NCBI GenBank assembly: GCA_004769085.1
Contig: DUDS01000039.1
Location: 1-43,517 of the forward strand
DNA from: Candidatus Melainabacteria bacterium SSGW_16
GTDB taxonomy: Bacteria > Cyanobacteriota > Vampirovibrionia > 2-02-FULL-35-15
Length of the DNA: 43,517 bases
Reading direction: 5' to 3'
The stretch's first letter is position 1. Each line of letters begins with the position of its first letter. Of the stretch, positions 16,921 through 25,303 are shown piece by piece. Below the pieces are notes generated by a model. That model searched no databases. It was not told the origin of the DNA and saw only the letters and a program-made list of their open reading frames with translations. A program made the position numbers and the translations under genes.

Positions 16921-18568
16921 GAGAGAGCTTCAAGAGAAGGAAAAAGAAACAAAAGTATCAGGATCTAAATCTAAAGAAGCATTAAGAAATAACAAGGTTT
17001 TGTTCTTGTTGTTTCTTTTTTTTGTTTTTATCTCTGCTTATTTAAGATTTCCTGGTATTTATCATGGGCTTCCATATGTGCTTAATCCAAAAGAAGCAGA
17101 TTCCCTGCTTGGTGTTTTGTCCTTATCGAAGAATCCACTTTTAGCCGGGCATTTCGATTCATCACTGCTTTTTTCATATTTAAATTCTGCTGTTTTATTT
17201 GCGATTAGTGGCTCATTTGATTTAGGGACATTTATTAATGCTATGGAAGTAAGCCCTGAGGTTTTATATATATCCCTTAGAACTATTAGTGTTATTTTTG
17301 GTATTGGCTCAGTTATTTTAATTTACTTTATTGGTGCCTGCTTTGGTACTTTGGTTGGTGTGCTTGCATCAGGTTTTTTTGCAGTTTCTTTTCTGCATGT
17401 TAAATATTCCCAGCTTTTTGTGCCATTTAGCGGGTGTTTATTTTTCTTGCTTTCCTCGTTATTTTGTTCAATTAAAGCTTTAAGAAGCCCAAGTCAGTTT
17501 TTAGGGATACTTGCAGGGATATTTTCAGCTTTAAGCGGAGCAATAAATCCTGTTGGATTCCTTGGTATTTTGCCGTTGATGGTTGTTTTTTCATTGAGGA
17601 AGGAATCTTCAAAAGCAAAAAAATGTTTCTTAATATTTTTCCTTATGAGTACTTTTTTAAGTATAAACTTACTTTTCTCAGCTATCCCTTATATAAAATA
17701 TCTTGCAAAGAATTTTATTGAAAGCTATAGCTACTGCAGATTTAGCTCACCAATATTGTTTTTCTTTTTTACTCTTATTCCTGCTGTAGGACCTGTTGTT
17801 TGGACAGCCAGTTTCATGTTCTCTAAATATATAAAAGATTATAATACTAAAGAATTGAAAATTTTATTCTCATTCCCGCTACTGTATTTGGCTTTAGCAG
17901 GGCTTTTCCATCCGATTGAAATATCATACTCATTATTTTTATTACCTTTTGTTTGTATTAGCGGAGCATTATTGTTTAATTCCATATACTCCAGATGGAG
18001 TTCACAGCCTGAAAAGTTTGCATTTATTGTTTTGCTTTTATTTGCATTTTATGTTCCTGCAAAATATTCTTTTAAGCACAATAAAATAACCTCCCTCCAG
18101 GACACAAGAGCGATGGCTACAGAGTGGGTAAATGAAAATGCTTCGGGGAAAGTAAAAATCGCATGGGATAAAAACAGCCTCCAGCTTGGATGGACAGATG
18201 CTTATAATAAAAAAAGACTTGAGGTCCTCGGAGCAGATCCTGATACTTTTATTGACAGACGTTTCTATGAAATAAAAGAAAGTTTTATTAAAAGAAAAGA
18301 CTGGCTAAGATTGCTTAAGAAGAAAATTGACTATGTTGTAGTCAATAGTTATGACGAAGAAAGGGCCCTTCGTTCAAAAGAAAATACATTTGAAAAAAAG
18401 TACTATATGAGACTATTAAAACTTGATCCGGATATTACTTTTAATCCTTATTACAAGGATTTTGACAAAAAAATAAGATCGTCTTTGCTTGAGGATTTGT
18501 ATTCTCCTTATGTTAGTTTGTGGAACAGGGAAAGAACTGGTCCTCTAATAAAGATATATAAGTTCTGA
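16901..18568 (+). CDS. Membrane glycosyltransferase, GT39/ArnT-like
   Basis: Polytopic inner-membrane protein (about 10 hydrophobic segments between residues 30 and 400) with a soluble C-terminal domain. The N-terminus has the GT-C layout: first membrane helix, then FPGIYHGLPYVLNPKEADSLLGVLSL, where acidic residues stand where the catalytic Asp/Glu of the PMT/ArnT family lies. Such enzymes move sugars from lipid carriers to proteins or lipids outside the membrane. I start at the ATG at 16901 (555 aa); the frame extends 28 codons upstream inside the preceding gene, but that part only mirrors the other frame. The acceptor is unknown; the exported partner gene is a speculative candidate. Confidence 0.82.
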   Translation: MNVKDFKRELQEKEKETKVSGSKSKEALRNNKVLFLLFLFFVFISAYLRFPGIYHGLPYVLNPKEADSLLGVLSLSKNPLLAGHFDSSLLFSYLNSAVLFAISGSFDLGTFINAMEVSPEVLYISLRTISVIFGIGSVILIYFIGACFGTLVGVLASGFFAVSFLHVKYSQLFVPFSGCLFFLLSSLFCSIKALRSPSQFLGILAGIFSALSGAINPVGFLGILPLMVVFSLRKESSKAKKCFLIFFLMSTFLSINLLFSAIPYIKYLAKNFIESYSYCRFSSPILFFFFTLIPAVGPVVWTASFMFSKYIKDYNTKELKILFSFPLLYLALAGLFHPIEISYSLFLLPFVCISGALLFNSIYSRWSSQPEKFAFIVLLLFAFYVPAKYSFKHNKITSLQDTRAMATEWVNENASGKVKIAWDKNSLQLGWTDAYNKKRLEVLGADPDTFIDRRFYEIKESFIKRKDWLRLLKKKIDYVVVNSYDEERALRSKENTFEKKYYMRLLKLDPDITFNPYYKDFDKKIRSSLLEDLYSPYVSLWNRERTGPLIKIYKF

Positions 18569-18589
18569 GAGATCCCTGGTCACTACCGT

Positions 18590-18595
18590 TATAAT
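18590..18595 (+). promoter_or_regulatory. Consensus -10 box of proA-nadD, leaderless spacing
   Basis: TATAAT lies 6 nt before the proA ATG (18602). No Shine-Dalgarno sequence and no clear -35 box are present. This is one of the two cleanest leaderless candidates in the window. Confidence 0.5.
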
Positions 18596-18601
18596 ATTTA
18601 T

Positions 18602-19891
18602 ATGCCACAGCATAAGATAATTTCAGATACTATATCGCAGTTAAGTATTGCAAAATTAGCAAGCAGAAAACTTGCCAAATCTTCAAATATTGATAGAAAC
18701 AAGGCTCTTGACTTAATCAGCAATGAATTGCTCGAGTCAAAAAATTTCATTTTAACTGAGAATCAGAAAGATATAGAACATGGTAGAAAAAACAATCTAT
18801 CAAATGCTCTTCTGGACAGACTTTTGCTAAATGAAAAAAGAATTTCTGCAATGGCAGAAAGCATAACCAAAGTTATGAACCAGCCAGATCCACTTGGAAA
18901 AATCATAAAGTCATGGAAGCATCCAAAAGGGATGGACATAAAACAAATATCTGTTCCTTTAGGGGTTGTGTGTGTAATTTATGAAGCAAGGCCTAATGTA
19001 ACTACCGATGCTATATCTCTATGTATTAAGTCAGGGAATGCCATTGTGCTTAGAGGAAGCCACCATGCAATATTTTCCAATAGTGCAATTGTTAATGTGA
19101 TTCATCGTGCGTTGGAAAAATATGTAAGGGGGTACAGCGGTATGCCCCTACTGGGTGCTGATGTTGTTCAATATATATCTGACAAGAACCGGGATGAAAC
19201 AATAAAAATTCTTCAGGCAGAAGAATATGTTGATCTTGTTATCCCAAGAGGTGGAGAGGAGCTTAAAGAATTTGTACTTAAACACTCAAAAATCCCTGTA
19301 ATTGGGGCAGGTGGAGGAACCTGTCATTTGTATATTGATGAAAGTGCTGCTGAGAAAATAGCAGTTGATATTGCAGTAAATGCAAAAACCCAGAGACCAG
19401 GTGTCTGTAATGCAATTGAAACAATACTTATTCATAAAAATATTGCACCTGATGTTTTGCCCAGGCTTGAAAAAGCACTGCTTGATAAACAGGTTCAGGT
19501 ATTTGGGTGTGAAAGAACAACGAAAATTGTAAAAAGCGCAAAACCTGCTACTGAAGATGATTGGTATAAAGAATATCTTGATTTAAAAGTTGCTGTTAAA
19601 GTTGTTGATTCCCTTGAGGAAGCGATTAATCATATAAATAAATATGGAACAAAGCATTCAGAATCAATAGTTACTGCAAACAAAGAAAATGCCAAAAAGT
19701 TTCAGGAAGAAGTTGATGCAGCATGTGTTTATGTAAACTCAAGTACCCGTTTTACTGATGGAGAAGAATTTGGTTTTGGATCTGAAATAGGAATATCCAC
19801 CCAGAAACTTCATGCAAGAGGTCCAATAGCACTTGAACAACTTGTAACGTATAAATATTTGATTACAGGTGAAGGACAAGTTAGGAGTTAA
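18602..19891 (+). CDS. proA: Gamma-glutamyl phosphate reductase
   Basis: Reduces gamma-glutamyl phosphate to glutamate semialdehyde in proline synthesis. The 429-aa product shows the aldehyde-dehydrogenase fold with the ProA hallmarks: VPLGVVCVIYEARPNVTTDAISLCIKSGNA, LRGSHHAIFSN, VIPRGGEELKEFV, and the catalytic Cys in KTQRPGVCNAIET, followed by CVYVNSSTRFTDGEEFGFGSEIGISTQKLHARGPIALEQL near the C-terminus. Length is typical. nadD starts 6 nt after its stop. The proB kinase is not in the window. Confidence 0.97.
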   Translation: MPQHKIISDTISQLSIAKLASRKLAKSSNIDRNKALDLISNELLESKNFILTENQKDIEHGRKNNLSNALLDRLLLNEKRISAMAESITKVMNQPDPLGKIIKSWKHPKGMDIKQISVPLGVVCVIYEARPNVTTDAISLCIKSGNAIVLRGSHHAIFSNSAIVNVIHRALEKYVRGYSGMPLLGADVVQYISDKNRDETIKILQAEEYVDLVIPRGGEELKEFVLKHSKIPVIGAGGGTCHLYIDESAAEKIAVDIAVNAKTQRPGVCNAIETILIHKNIAPDVLPRLEKALLDKQVQVFGCERTTKIVKSAKPATEDDWYKEYLDLKVAVKVVDSLEEAINHINKYGTKHSESIVTANKENAKKFQEEVDAACVYVNSSTRFTDGEEFGFGSEIGISTQKLHARGPIALEQLVTYKYLITGEGQVRS

Positions 19892-19897
19892 CTATCC

Positions 19898-20515
19898 ATG
19901 CCTTGCAATGACGATGTTCGTATTGGTCTCTTCGGAGGCACTTTTAACCCTATTCACAATGGCCATATTAAAATGGCTGAAACTGCTAGAAAACAATTTA
20001 AGTTGAACTATATTTATTTTATCCCTTGTGGAATACCGCCTCATAGAACAAAAGATCTTTACCCTGTAAAACTGCGCTATGAAATGGTTTTACAAGCAAT
20101 AAAAGGCAAAACATATTTTAAGGTTTTAGATATTGAAATTAAAAAGAAAAAACCAGCCTATACGATTGAAACAGTTAAAGAATTGATAAACAAAAAATAT
20201 TTCACAATCCGCAATCTGAAATCTGAAATTTTCTTCTTAATTGGTGCAGACGAATTTGAAAATCTAAAAAAATGGAAATATCCTGAAAAGCTTGCAAAAA
20301 TAGTTATCTTTCTGGTTTTACCTAGACCAGAAGAAAAGATAAAAGCACCTAAAATCAAAGGTTTAAAGTGGCATATGGTCCATACAAAACCAGTTAATAT
20401 TTCAAGTACTGAAATCAGAAAGAATTTGAAATTAAAAAACGTGGAATCAGTAAAAAAACTGATTCCGCCTAGTGTTTATAAGACTCTCTTCTTTTATTTT
20501 CAACAATGGCTGTAA
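19898..20515 (+). CDS. nadD: Nicotinate-nucleotide adenylyltransferase
   Basis: Adenylates nicotinate mononucleotide with ATP to form deamido-NAD in NAD synthesis. Seen in 205 aa: the nucleotidyltransferase motif GLFGGTFNPIHNGH (about 9-22), FIPCGIPPHR, IFFLIGADEFENLKKW and the C-terminal SSTEIRKNL motif that closes the ATP site. AGGAG lies 10 nt before the ATG. The proA-nadD pair is a common bacterial arrangement. The 3' end overlaps the guanylate-kinase-like gene on the other strand by 47 nt. Confidence 0.95.
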   Translation: MPCNDDVRIGLFGGTFNPIHNGHIKMAETARKQFKLNYIYFIPCGIPPHRTKDLYPVKLRYEMVLQAIKGKTYFKVLDIEIKKKKPAYTIETVKELINKKYFTIRNLKSEIFFLIGADEFENLKKWKYPEKLAKIVIFLVLPRPEEKIKAPKIKGLKWHMVHTKPVNISSTEIRKNLKLKNVESVKKLIPPSVYKTLFFYFQQWL

Positions 20516-22148
20516 AATTCTTAGCTGCTTCTTCAATATGACCTTCTGTATTTTCAACAATGTAAGAATAATCGCAAGCATGTTCAAGCCATTCCCTTGC
20601 AATTTTCATTCTTTCGTCAATTTGTGAACTTGTTTCACCCCTGTTTCTTGTTTCAATTCTTTTTCTTAATATTTCTATCGCTTTGTCAATTCCTTCTTTA
20701 CTTGTCAATAAATCCTTTGGTACAGGAGAGAGAAAAACATCTACATAAGGAATGCCAAGTTTGGCAAGCAAATGTTTATAGTAATTAGCCCCTGATATAT
20801 TTAGGGAGAATATAGTGTCATCACCACTGTCCAACCTTTCTTGAATATGATCAGTTGACTTGCCAAAAAAATATCCATTATGAACCATTACCCACTCAGC
20901 AAGCTTATTTTTTGCAATTGCTTTTATAAACTCATCTCTGTTTGCAAAATAATAATCTTTCCCTTCTGTTTCATTTTTTCCTTTTGGTCTTGTAGTGTGA
21001 CTTAATGCTTCAGAGACTTTGAGCATATCGTTCCTTGATAAGTGATCAATCAATGTTCCTTTGCCAGCCCCGGACGGACCGGTAAGAATTATTGCAATGT
21101 TTTTATTTGCTTTAGATTTATCTGTATCTAAGGTTATTTTTGGAGTTTCTCCTGATTCTAAAAATAAGAGCTGTGGGGATAGTTTTGCAAGCTCGAAATC
21201 TTCTAGCCGTAAAAGACATTCAGTTTTTTTTGCTTCTGTGATATTTTTAACTTGACTTATAGCTTGTTCTAATTTACCGTTAGGGTTTTCTACCACGTGT
21301 TCAAACTTATCAAGTTCGCTTAACCAAAGCTTGGATCTCTCAAGAAGAAGATCGATATATGTCTCATCAGTTTTTCCTCTACCTCTTTCTTTTAACCTTG
21401 TTCTTAAAATTTCTAAGGCTTCGTCAATTCCACCTGATTTATCCAACGAGTCTTTGGAAACAGGTAAAAGAAATATTTCTACAAAAGGTATACCTGCAAT
21501 TTTTAGACCTTGTTTGAGAGGCTTAGCAACTGTTGGTCCAACAGCTGCTACTACATTTTTTCCTGAATTTAGTAATTCCTTGGTTTTTTGAAGATGTACA
21601 CCATAAAACCCTGGTTCAAGGTCATTCCAGCTTAAAAATTCATTATTATCCCTCATTTTAATAAACTCATCTCTTGATACAAAGTAATAATCTACACCAT
21701 TTATGTCCTTGTTACCCATTGGTCTTGAGGTATACAAAATAGCTTTTGTAGTACTTAGTGAACTATCACCATGTAGAACATTTGCAACTGAGTCTTTGCC
21801 TCCTCCAAATGGGGCAGTAATAATAATTACAAAGTTTCCAAAGGATTTTAGATTTTGCTTAGAAAGAGATAGTGGATCTAAATGTCCACAGGGAAGATCA
21901 TCTGGGTGTATTTTACGTAATAATGCAACTCTTTGAGCGTCTGTACTTTCGGCTGGAGTTGTTTGTGTTAGAAGATTGGGCTTTGTTGTAAGTGCAGCTT
22001 CTCTTTGAAGAAGAGCTTCTGTAGCTGGATTGTTATTAGTTTGTGTAGTTATTGGTGGAACTACACTTAGTTCATTGGTTGTGGGCTGTTGCTCTGTGAC
22101 TTTTCGCCCAAGTAAATCTGGAGATGCTGTAATTGATTCTGCGCGCAT
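20469..22148 (-). CDS. Tandem guanylate kinase-like protein (two GMK domains)
   Basis: A 559-aa protein with two full guanylate-kinase-like domains in a row. Domain 1 (about 105-305) has the P-loop TAPFGGGKDS, YTSRPMGNKDINGVDYYFVSRDEF and FLSWNDLEPGFYG. Domain 2 (about 348-552) has TGPSGAGKGT, HTTRPKGKNETEGKDYYFANRDEF and LAEWVMVHNGYFFGKS. Each ends with matching EILRxR...RGxT and VEN segments, so the pair arose by duplication. Domain 2 keeps a standard nucleotide-binding loop; domain 1 has Ala for the first Gly and Asp after the Lys, so it may be weakened or specialised. About 100 N-terminal residues are Thr/Gln/Pro-rich and disordered-looking. Ordinary GMK (GMP to GDP) is about 200 aa. Whether this is the cell's only GMK cannot be seen here. 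Confidence 0.88.
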   Translation of the reverse strand: MRAESITASPDLLGRKVTEQQPTTNELSVVPPITTQTNNNPATEALLQREAALTTKPNLLTQTTPAESTDAQRVALLRKIHPDDLPCGHLDPLSLSKQNLKSFGNFVIIITAPFGGGKDSVANVLHGDSSLSTTKAILYTSRPMGNKDINGVDYYFVSRDEFIKMRDNNEFLSWNDLEPGFYGVHLQKTKELLNSGKNVVAAVGPTVAKPLKQGLKIAGIPFVEIFLLPVSKDSLDKSGGIDEALEILRTRLKERGRGKTDETYIDLLLERSKLWLSELDKFEHVVENPNGKLEQAISQVKNITEAKKTECLLRLEDFELAKLSPQLLFLESGETPKITLDTDKSKANKNIAIILTGPSGAGKGTLIDHLSRNDMLKVSEALSHTTRPKGKNETEGKDYYFANRDEFIKAIAKNKLAEWVMVHNGYFFGKSTDHIQERLDSGDDTIFSLNISGANYYKHLLAKLGIPYVDVFLSPVPKDLLTSKEGIDKAIEILRKRIETRNRGETSSQIDERMKIAREWLEHACDYSYIVENTEGHIEEAAKNFTAIVENKRRESYKH

Positions 22149-22297
22149 TACTACTGCTCTTTGCTTTTGTTATGAAATTTGAAAAGTACTTGTATGCTAG
22201 CAGTAGCATGTATGAAAAAATGTCAGTTCATGTAAATGAACGGTATGTGAAATAAAAATAATGTGTAATGAATATCTTACTGAAATTAAGGGAAATA

Positions 22298-22519
22298 TTA
22301 TTCTTTAAAATCAGCCATATTAATCCAGGGTGGCGGATAAAAAGTTTCTGGACTTCGGGGTAGTTCCGGCTGAGGGGTAAAGCCTTCATCAAGAAATCTT
22401 TCAGGAATTCCAATTGAATCACCAATTGCTTCGCATTCAGAAACAGACTGAGCACGCATTCTTCCGATGAATGTCGAAATGCCATTTACTGCAGAAGCAA
22501 CTAATTTGCCTAAAATCAT
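22298..22519 (-). CDS. Small hypothetical protein, 73 aa
   Basis: Uncertain small gene. The product has a short apolar N-terminus (MILGKLVASAVNGISTFIGRM) and a Pro-rich acidic tail (PQPELPRSPETFYPPPW). It lies 41 nt after metK on the same strand, and a 9-bp inverted repeat (22521-22552) ends just before its ATG. No good Shine-Dalgarno sequence is visible. A second open frame overlaps it at 22228-22485; I prefer this one because its composition is more protein-like. Confidence 0.45.
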   Translation of the reverse strand: MILGKLVASAVNGISTFIGRMRAQSVSECEAIGDSIGIPERFLDEGFTPQPELPRSPETFYPPPWINMADFKE

Positions 22520-22520
22520 A

Positions 22521-22552
22521 TTGGTAAGAACATTCTATCCTGGTCTTACCAA
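22521..22552 (-). promoter_or_regulatory. Hairpin between metK and the 73-aa ORF
   Basis: TTGGTAAGA and TCTTACCAA form a perfect 9-bp stem with a 14-nt loop, 8 nt after the metK stop and 1 nt before the ATG at 22519. There is no U-run after it, so it is not a standard terminator; it could protect the metK mRNA end or control the small ORF. Confidence 0.45.
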
Positions 22553-22560
22553 AAGGTCAA

Positions 22561-23820
22561 TTAAGCCACTGCACAGGCTCCATTAGCAGCTTTTTTTAAT
22601 TCATTAATCTTATCCAACTCTTCCCAGGGGAGTTTTAAATCAGGTCTTCCAAAGTGTCCATAGGCTGCAGTATTTCTGTAAAAAGTGCCGCCATTTAGTT
22701 TTGGCAGGTTATGAAGATTAAACTTTTTAATTATTGCAAGAGGACGTAAATCAAATACCTTATTAATTACATCTCCAAGCAATAAATCCTTAATCTTGCC
22801 TGTTCCAAATGTTGAAACACTTATGGAAATTGGTTTTGCTACTCCAATTGCATAAGAAATCTGAACCTCGCAGTGCCTAGCTAATCCTGCAGCAACTATA
22901 TTTTTTGCAATGTATCGTGCAGCATAGCAGGCAGATCTGTCCACTTTAGTAGGATCTTTACCAGAAAATGCACCGCCGCCATGCCTTGCATAGCCACCGT
23001 AGGTGTCAACGATAATTTTTCTTCCTGTAAGACCAGCATCTCCCTGCGGTCCGCCTATAACAAAGCGACCTGAAGGATTTATCAAGTACTTTGTATCTTT
23101 GTCGATAAGATGGCCAAGCTCATCTTCAACAGGTTTAATCACAAATTCTTTCATATCAGCTTCAATGAACTTTTGTAAATCAGAATTATCTGTTTTCCCA
23201 TTTATCTTTGCAGCATGTTGAGTTGAAATTACTATAGTATCGATTCTTTTTGGTATGCCTTTTTCATCATATTCAACTGTTACCTGAGTTTTACCGTCAG
23301 GTCTTAGATATGGAAGAATGCCCTTTTTTCTCACATGAGAAAGCTTTAATGCAAGCCTCTGGGCAAGGCTTATAGGAAGGGGCATAAACTCAGGAGTTTC
23401 ATCGCATGCAAACCCGAACATTAGTCCCTGATCACCAGCACCAAGCTTATCAATTTCATCACTGGAATCTTCATCTCTGTGTTCTTTTGCAGTAGTTACC
23501 CCCTGGCTGATATCAGGAGATTGTTCTTTAACACAAACCACCACGCCACAGGTATGCGCATCAAATCCCCCTGCATCAGGACCTGCATATCCAATTTCTT
23601 CAATTGTTTTTCTTGCAAGAGTATCAAAGTCTATCCGGGTCTTCGATGTAATTTCTCCACCAATAACAACAAGTCCGGTAGTTGCAAAAGTCTCACAAGC
23701 TACACGACTTTTTGGATCTCCGGCTAATGCTGCATCCAGTACTGCGTCAGATATCTGGTCGCATAATTTGTCAGGATGCCCTTCTGTCACTGATTCTGAT
23801 GTAAATAAACGTTTTGCCAT
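22561..23820 (-). CDS. metK: S-adenosylmethionine synthetase
   Basis: Makes S-adenosylmethionine from methionine and ATP; tetrameric cytoplasmic enzyme. The 419-aa product has all family signatures: [24 protein letters not shown] at the N-terminus, [24 protein letters not shown], and the phosphate-binding [27 protein letters not shown]. It is somewhat longer than the usual 380-400 aa, with extra residues in the middle ([11 protein letters not shown] and [17 protein letters not shown] are standard; the extra length is spread out). GAGGAG lies 13 nt before the ATG. Expression is almost certainly controlled by the SAM-I riboswitch at 23911-24026, giving feedback by the enzyme's product. Confidence 0.98.
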   Translation of the reverse strand: MAKRLFTSESVTEGHPDKLCDQISDAVLDAALAGDPKSRVACETFATTGLVVIGGEITSKTRIDFDTLARKTIEEIGYAGPDAGGFDAHTCGVVVCVKEQSPDISQGVTTAKEHRDEDSSDEIDKLGAGDQGLMFGFACDETPEFMPLPISLAQRLALKLSHVRKKGILPYLRPDGKTQVTVEYDEKGIPKRIDTIVISTQHAAKINGKTDNSDLQKFIEADMKEFVIKPVEDELGHLIDKDTKYLINPSGRFVIGGPQGDAGLTGRKIIVDTYGGYARHGGGAFSGKDPTKVDRSACYAARYIAKNIVAAGLARHCEVQISYAIGVAKPISISVSTFGTGKIKDLLLGDVINKVFDLRPLAIIKKFNLHNLPKLNGGTFYRNTAAYGHFGRPDLKLPWEELDKINELKKAANGACAVA

Positions 23821-23910
23821 AGAAATATTTCTCCTCTTTCTTTTATGAAAGCGATTTTATTACTTCTTTTTTTTGGAAAGAATTGATCCTAACCAAACAG
23901 GAAGTTTATC

Positions 23911-24026
23911 GCTCATCTTTCTGGAATTAGCACCTTTTCTTTTTATTGCGCACTCTTGATTTTGCGCTTTATAAGAAAGGTTGCTGTAGCTTCACAGGGC
24001 CAGTCCCTCAACTACTCTGGATAAGC
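23911..24026 (-). ncRNA. SAM-I (S-box) riboswitch aptamer upstream of metK
   Basis: On the minus strand the leader reads CTTATCCAGAGTAGTTGAGG, then GACTGGCCCTGTGAAGC, TACAGCAACC, and later AGGTGCTAATTCC and AGAAAGATGAG, which are the conserved SAM-I core segments in the right order. P1 pairs GCTTATC (24020-24026) with GATGAGC (23911-23917). P3 and the variable P4 stem (GCGCAAAATCAAGAGTGCGC) are also visible. Downstream, GAGCGAT (23908-23914) can pair with ATCGCTT (23849-23855) instead of P1, and CTTTC/GAAAG (23836-23851) can form next to the GAGGAG ribosome binding site. No terminator with a U-run is present, so translational control is likely. The TATATT box at 24051-24056 would start the transcript near 24045. 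Confidence 0.93.
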
Positions 24027-24050
24027 CTGTATGGTTAACAGGATCCGACT

Positions 24051-24056
24051 AATATA
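24051..24056 (-). promoter_or_regulatory. Candidate -10 box of the metK riboswitch transcript
   Basis: TATATT on the minus strand (overlapping TATTAT at 24054-24059) lies about 25 nt before the riboswitch P1 stem, the right distance for its promoter. No strong -35 box is seen. Confidence 0.35.
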
Positions 24057-24150
24057 ATACATGATGAACTGATTTTTGAAAACAAATGAAAATGTAGCTT
24101 TTGTAAAGCACTGTCTTCACTAATTTTTCCTTTTACGACAAAATTAGGTA

Positions 24151-24573
24151 ATGAGTAAAATTACATTTGATAAAAAGCTTGGTATAAAACAGGTAATTTC
24201 AAAAAAAGGGTATTGCAGAATAAAGCTTGATGTAAAACAAGAGCATCTTAACCACGGAGGAATTGTGCATGGAGGAGTTCTTGCAACTTTGTGCGATATT
24301 ACACTTGCAGGAGCAGTTGCTACTGTAATGAAGAAAGAGGAATGGTGTGTAACAATTCAGCTTAATATTGAATATATGGATCCTGCATATTTTGGTGAAC
24401 CAATTTATGGTTATGGCAAGGTAGTCAGAAAAGGAAAAACCCTTGCTTTTGTTGAAGGCGGAGTTGAAACAAAGGACAAAAGAAAAATCTGTAAGGCACA
24501 TGGTATCTGGTTCATAAAACTTGGTCCAAGCAGGAAAATAAAAATTACTAAAGCAATTAAACAAGTTGAATAA
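24151..24573 (+). CDS. PaaI-type hotdog-fold thioesterase
   Basis: Small acyl-CoA thioesterase-family protein (140 aa). Seen: HLNHGGIVHGGVLATLCDITLAGAV, the hotdog helix with the HGGV motif of the PaaI/thioesterase superfamily, where Asp in CDITLAG is at the place of the catalytic acid, and beta-strands TIQLNIEYMDPAYFGEPIYGYGKVVRKGKTLAFVEGGVETKDKRKICKAHGIW. The acyl substrate is unknown. It is divergent from the metK riboswitch transcript and convergent with the Crp/Fnr gene, 4 nt between the stops. Confidence 0.88.
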   Translation: MSKITFDKKLGIKQVISKKGYCRIKLDVKQEHLNHGGIVHGGVLATLCDITLAGAVATVMKKEEWCVTIQLNIEYMDPAYFGEPIYGYGKVVRKGKTLAFVEGGVETKDKRKICKAHGIWFIKLGPSRKIKITKAIKQVE

Positions 24574-24577
24574 TTTA

Positions 24578-25300
24578 TTAAACTCTTGCGCCAGCTATAC
24601 CGGATTTGGATTTAATCCAGTCTTCAAGTTTTTCAACACTTGGTATTAAAACCTGTTTTCCTTCAGTAGGAATAATAAGCCCTTCGTCACGAAGTTCACT
24701 AAATGCCCTGTTAACTGTTTCACGCGGAGAATCAGACATCTTGCCTATATCTGTCTGCGTTAGTTTTGGAAGAAGAAGACCTTCTTTTGTCATTTTCCCA
24801 TGCTCATTTGCAATAAGAATAAGTGACCTTGCAATTCTAGCGCTTGCAGGGAGGGAAACACTGCTTAGTCTGTGATTAAGTAGCCTGAGCCTTCTGCAGA
24901 ATTCTCTGCTTAATGCAAGATGTACAGAGTGATAATTTTGCAGAATTGACAAAAAGTCTTTTTGTGAAAATACCAGAACTTCTACCTCATCATTACAGGC
25001 TGTTACATCAGCAGATCTTGGCTCTGAGTCAATAGCAGACATTTCACCAAAAAAGTCTCCCGGCTCAAGATATGCCAGCACTTTTTCTCTCATGGTTGGA
25101 TCCATGGCTTTTACTGCAACTGTTCCCCGGCTGATTACATAAAGTGAGTTTTCTTCTTCTTCAGAAATTATTATTGGTGACTGGGGAGAATAAGTTTTCC
25201 TTGTGCACATAAGTGCAATTTCTTCGAGTTCAGCAGGACCCATTTCCTGAAACAGGGATACCTGGGCAATTTTATTTATTACTGAGGATGAAATTGTCAT
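24578..25300 (-). CDS. Crp/Fnr-family transcriptional regulator
   Basis: DNA-binding regulator of 240 aa. The N-terminal cyclic-nucleotide-binding-type beta-barrel is visible (LYVISRGTVAVKA, YLEPGDFFGEMSAIDSEPRSADVTA), with an FGEMSAID...RSADV phosphate-binding cassette that fits real cyclic nucleotide binding. A C-terminal Crp-type helix-turn-helix follows (LTQTDIGKMSDSPRETVNRAFSELRDEGLI). No Fnr-type cysteine cluster is present at the N-terminus. It begins 3 nt after the thyX stop, so it is co-transcribed with thyX. Its target sites cannot be identified in the window. Confidence 0.93.
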   Translation of the reverse strand: MTISSSVINKIAQVSLFQEMGPAELEEIALMCTRKTYSPQSPIIISEEEENSLYVISRGTVAVKAMDPTMREKVLAYLEPGDFFGEMSAIDSEPRSADVTACNDEVEVLVFSQKDFLSILQNYHSVHLALSREFCRRLRLLNHRLSSVSLPASARIARSLILIANEHGKMTKEGLLLPKLTQTDIGKMSDSPRETVNRAFSELRDEGLIIPTEGKQVLIPSVEKLEDWIKSKSGIAGARV

Positions 25301-25303
25301 TTG

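Noticed and set aside
22228..22485. 85-aa open frame downstream of metK
   Set aside because: Overlaps the better candidate at 22298-22519 in another frame, has no ribosome binding site, and its composition is less protein-like.
22001..22519. Similar starts (MRAESITASPD in the tandem kinase, MRAQSVSECEA in the 73-aa ORF) as a shared targeting signal
   Set aside because: Only a few residues match and one is not at the N-terminus; too weak to claim.
23341..23375. Sequence resembling the nagB palindrome arms (GCAAGCCTCTGGGCAAGGCT)
   Set aside because: It encodes conserved MetK residues (QRLALK region) and is not palindromic over its length; chance similarity.
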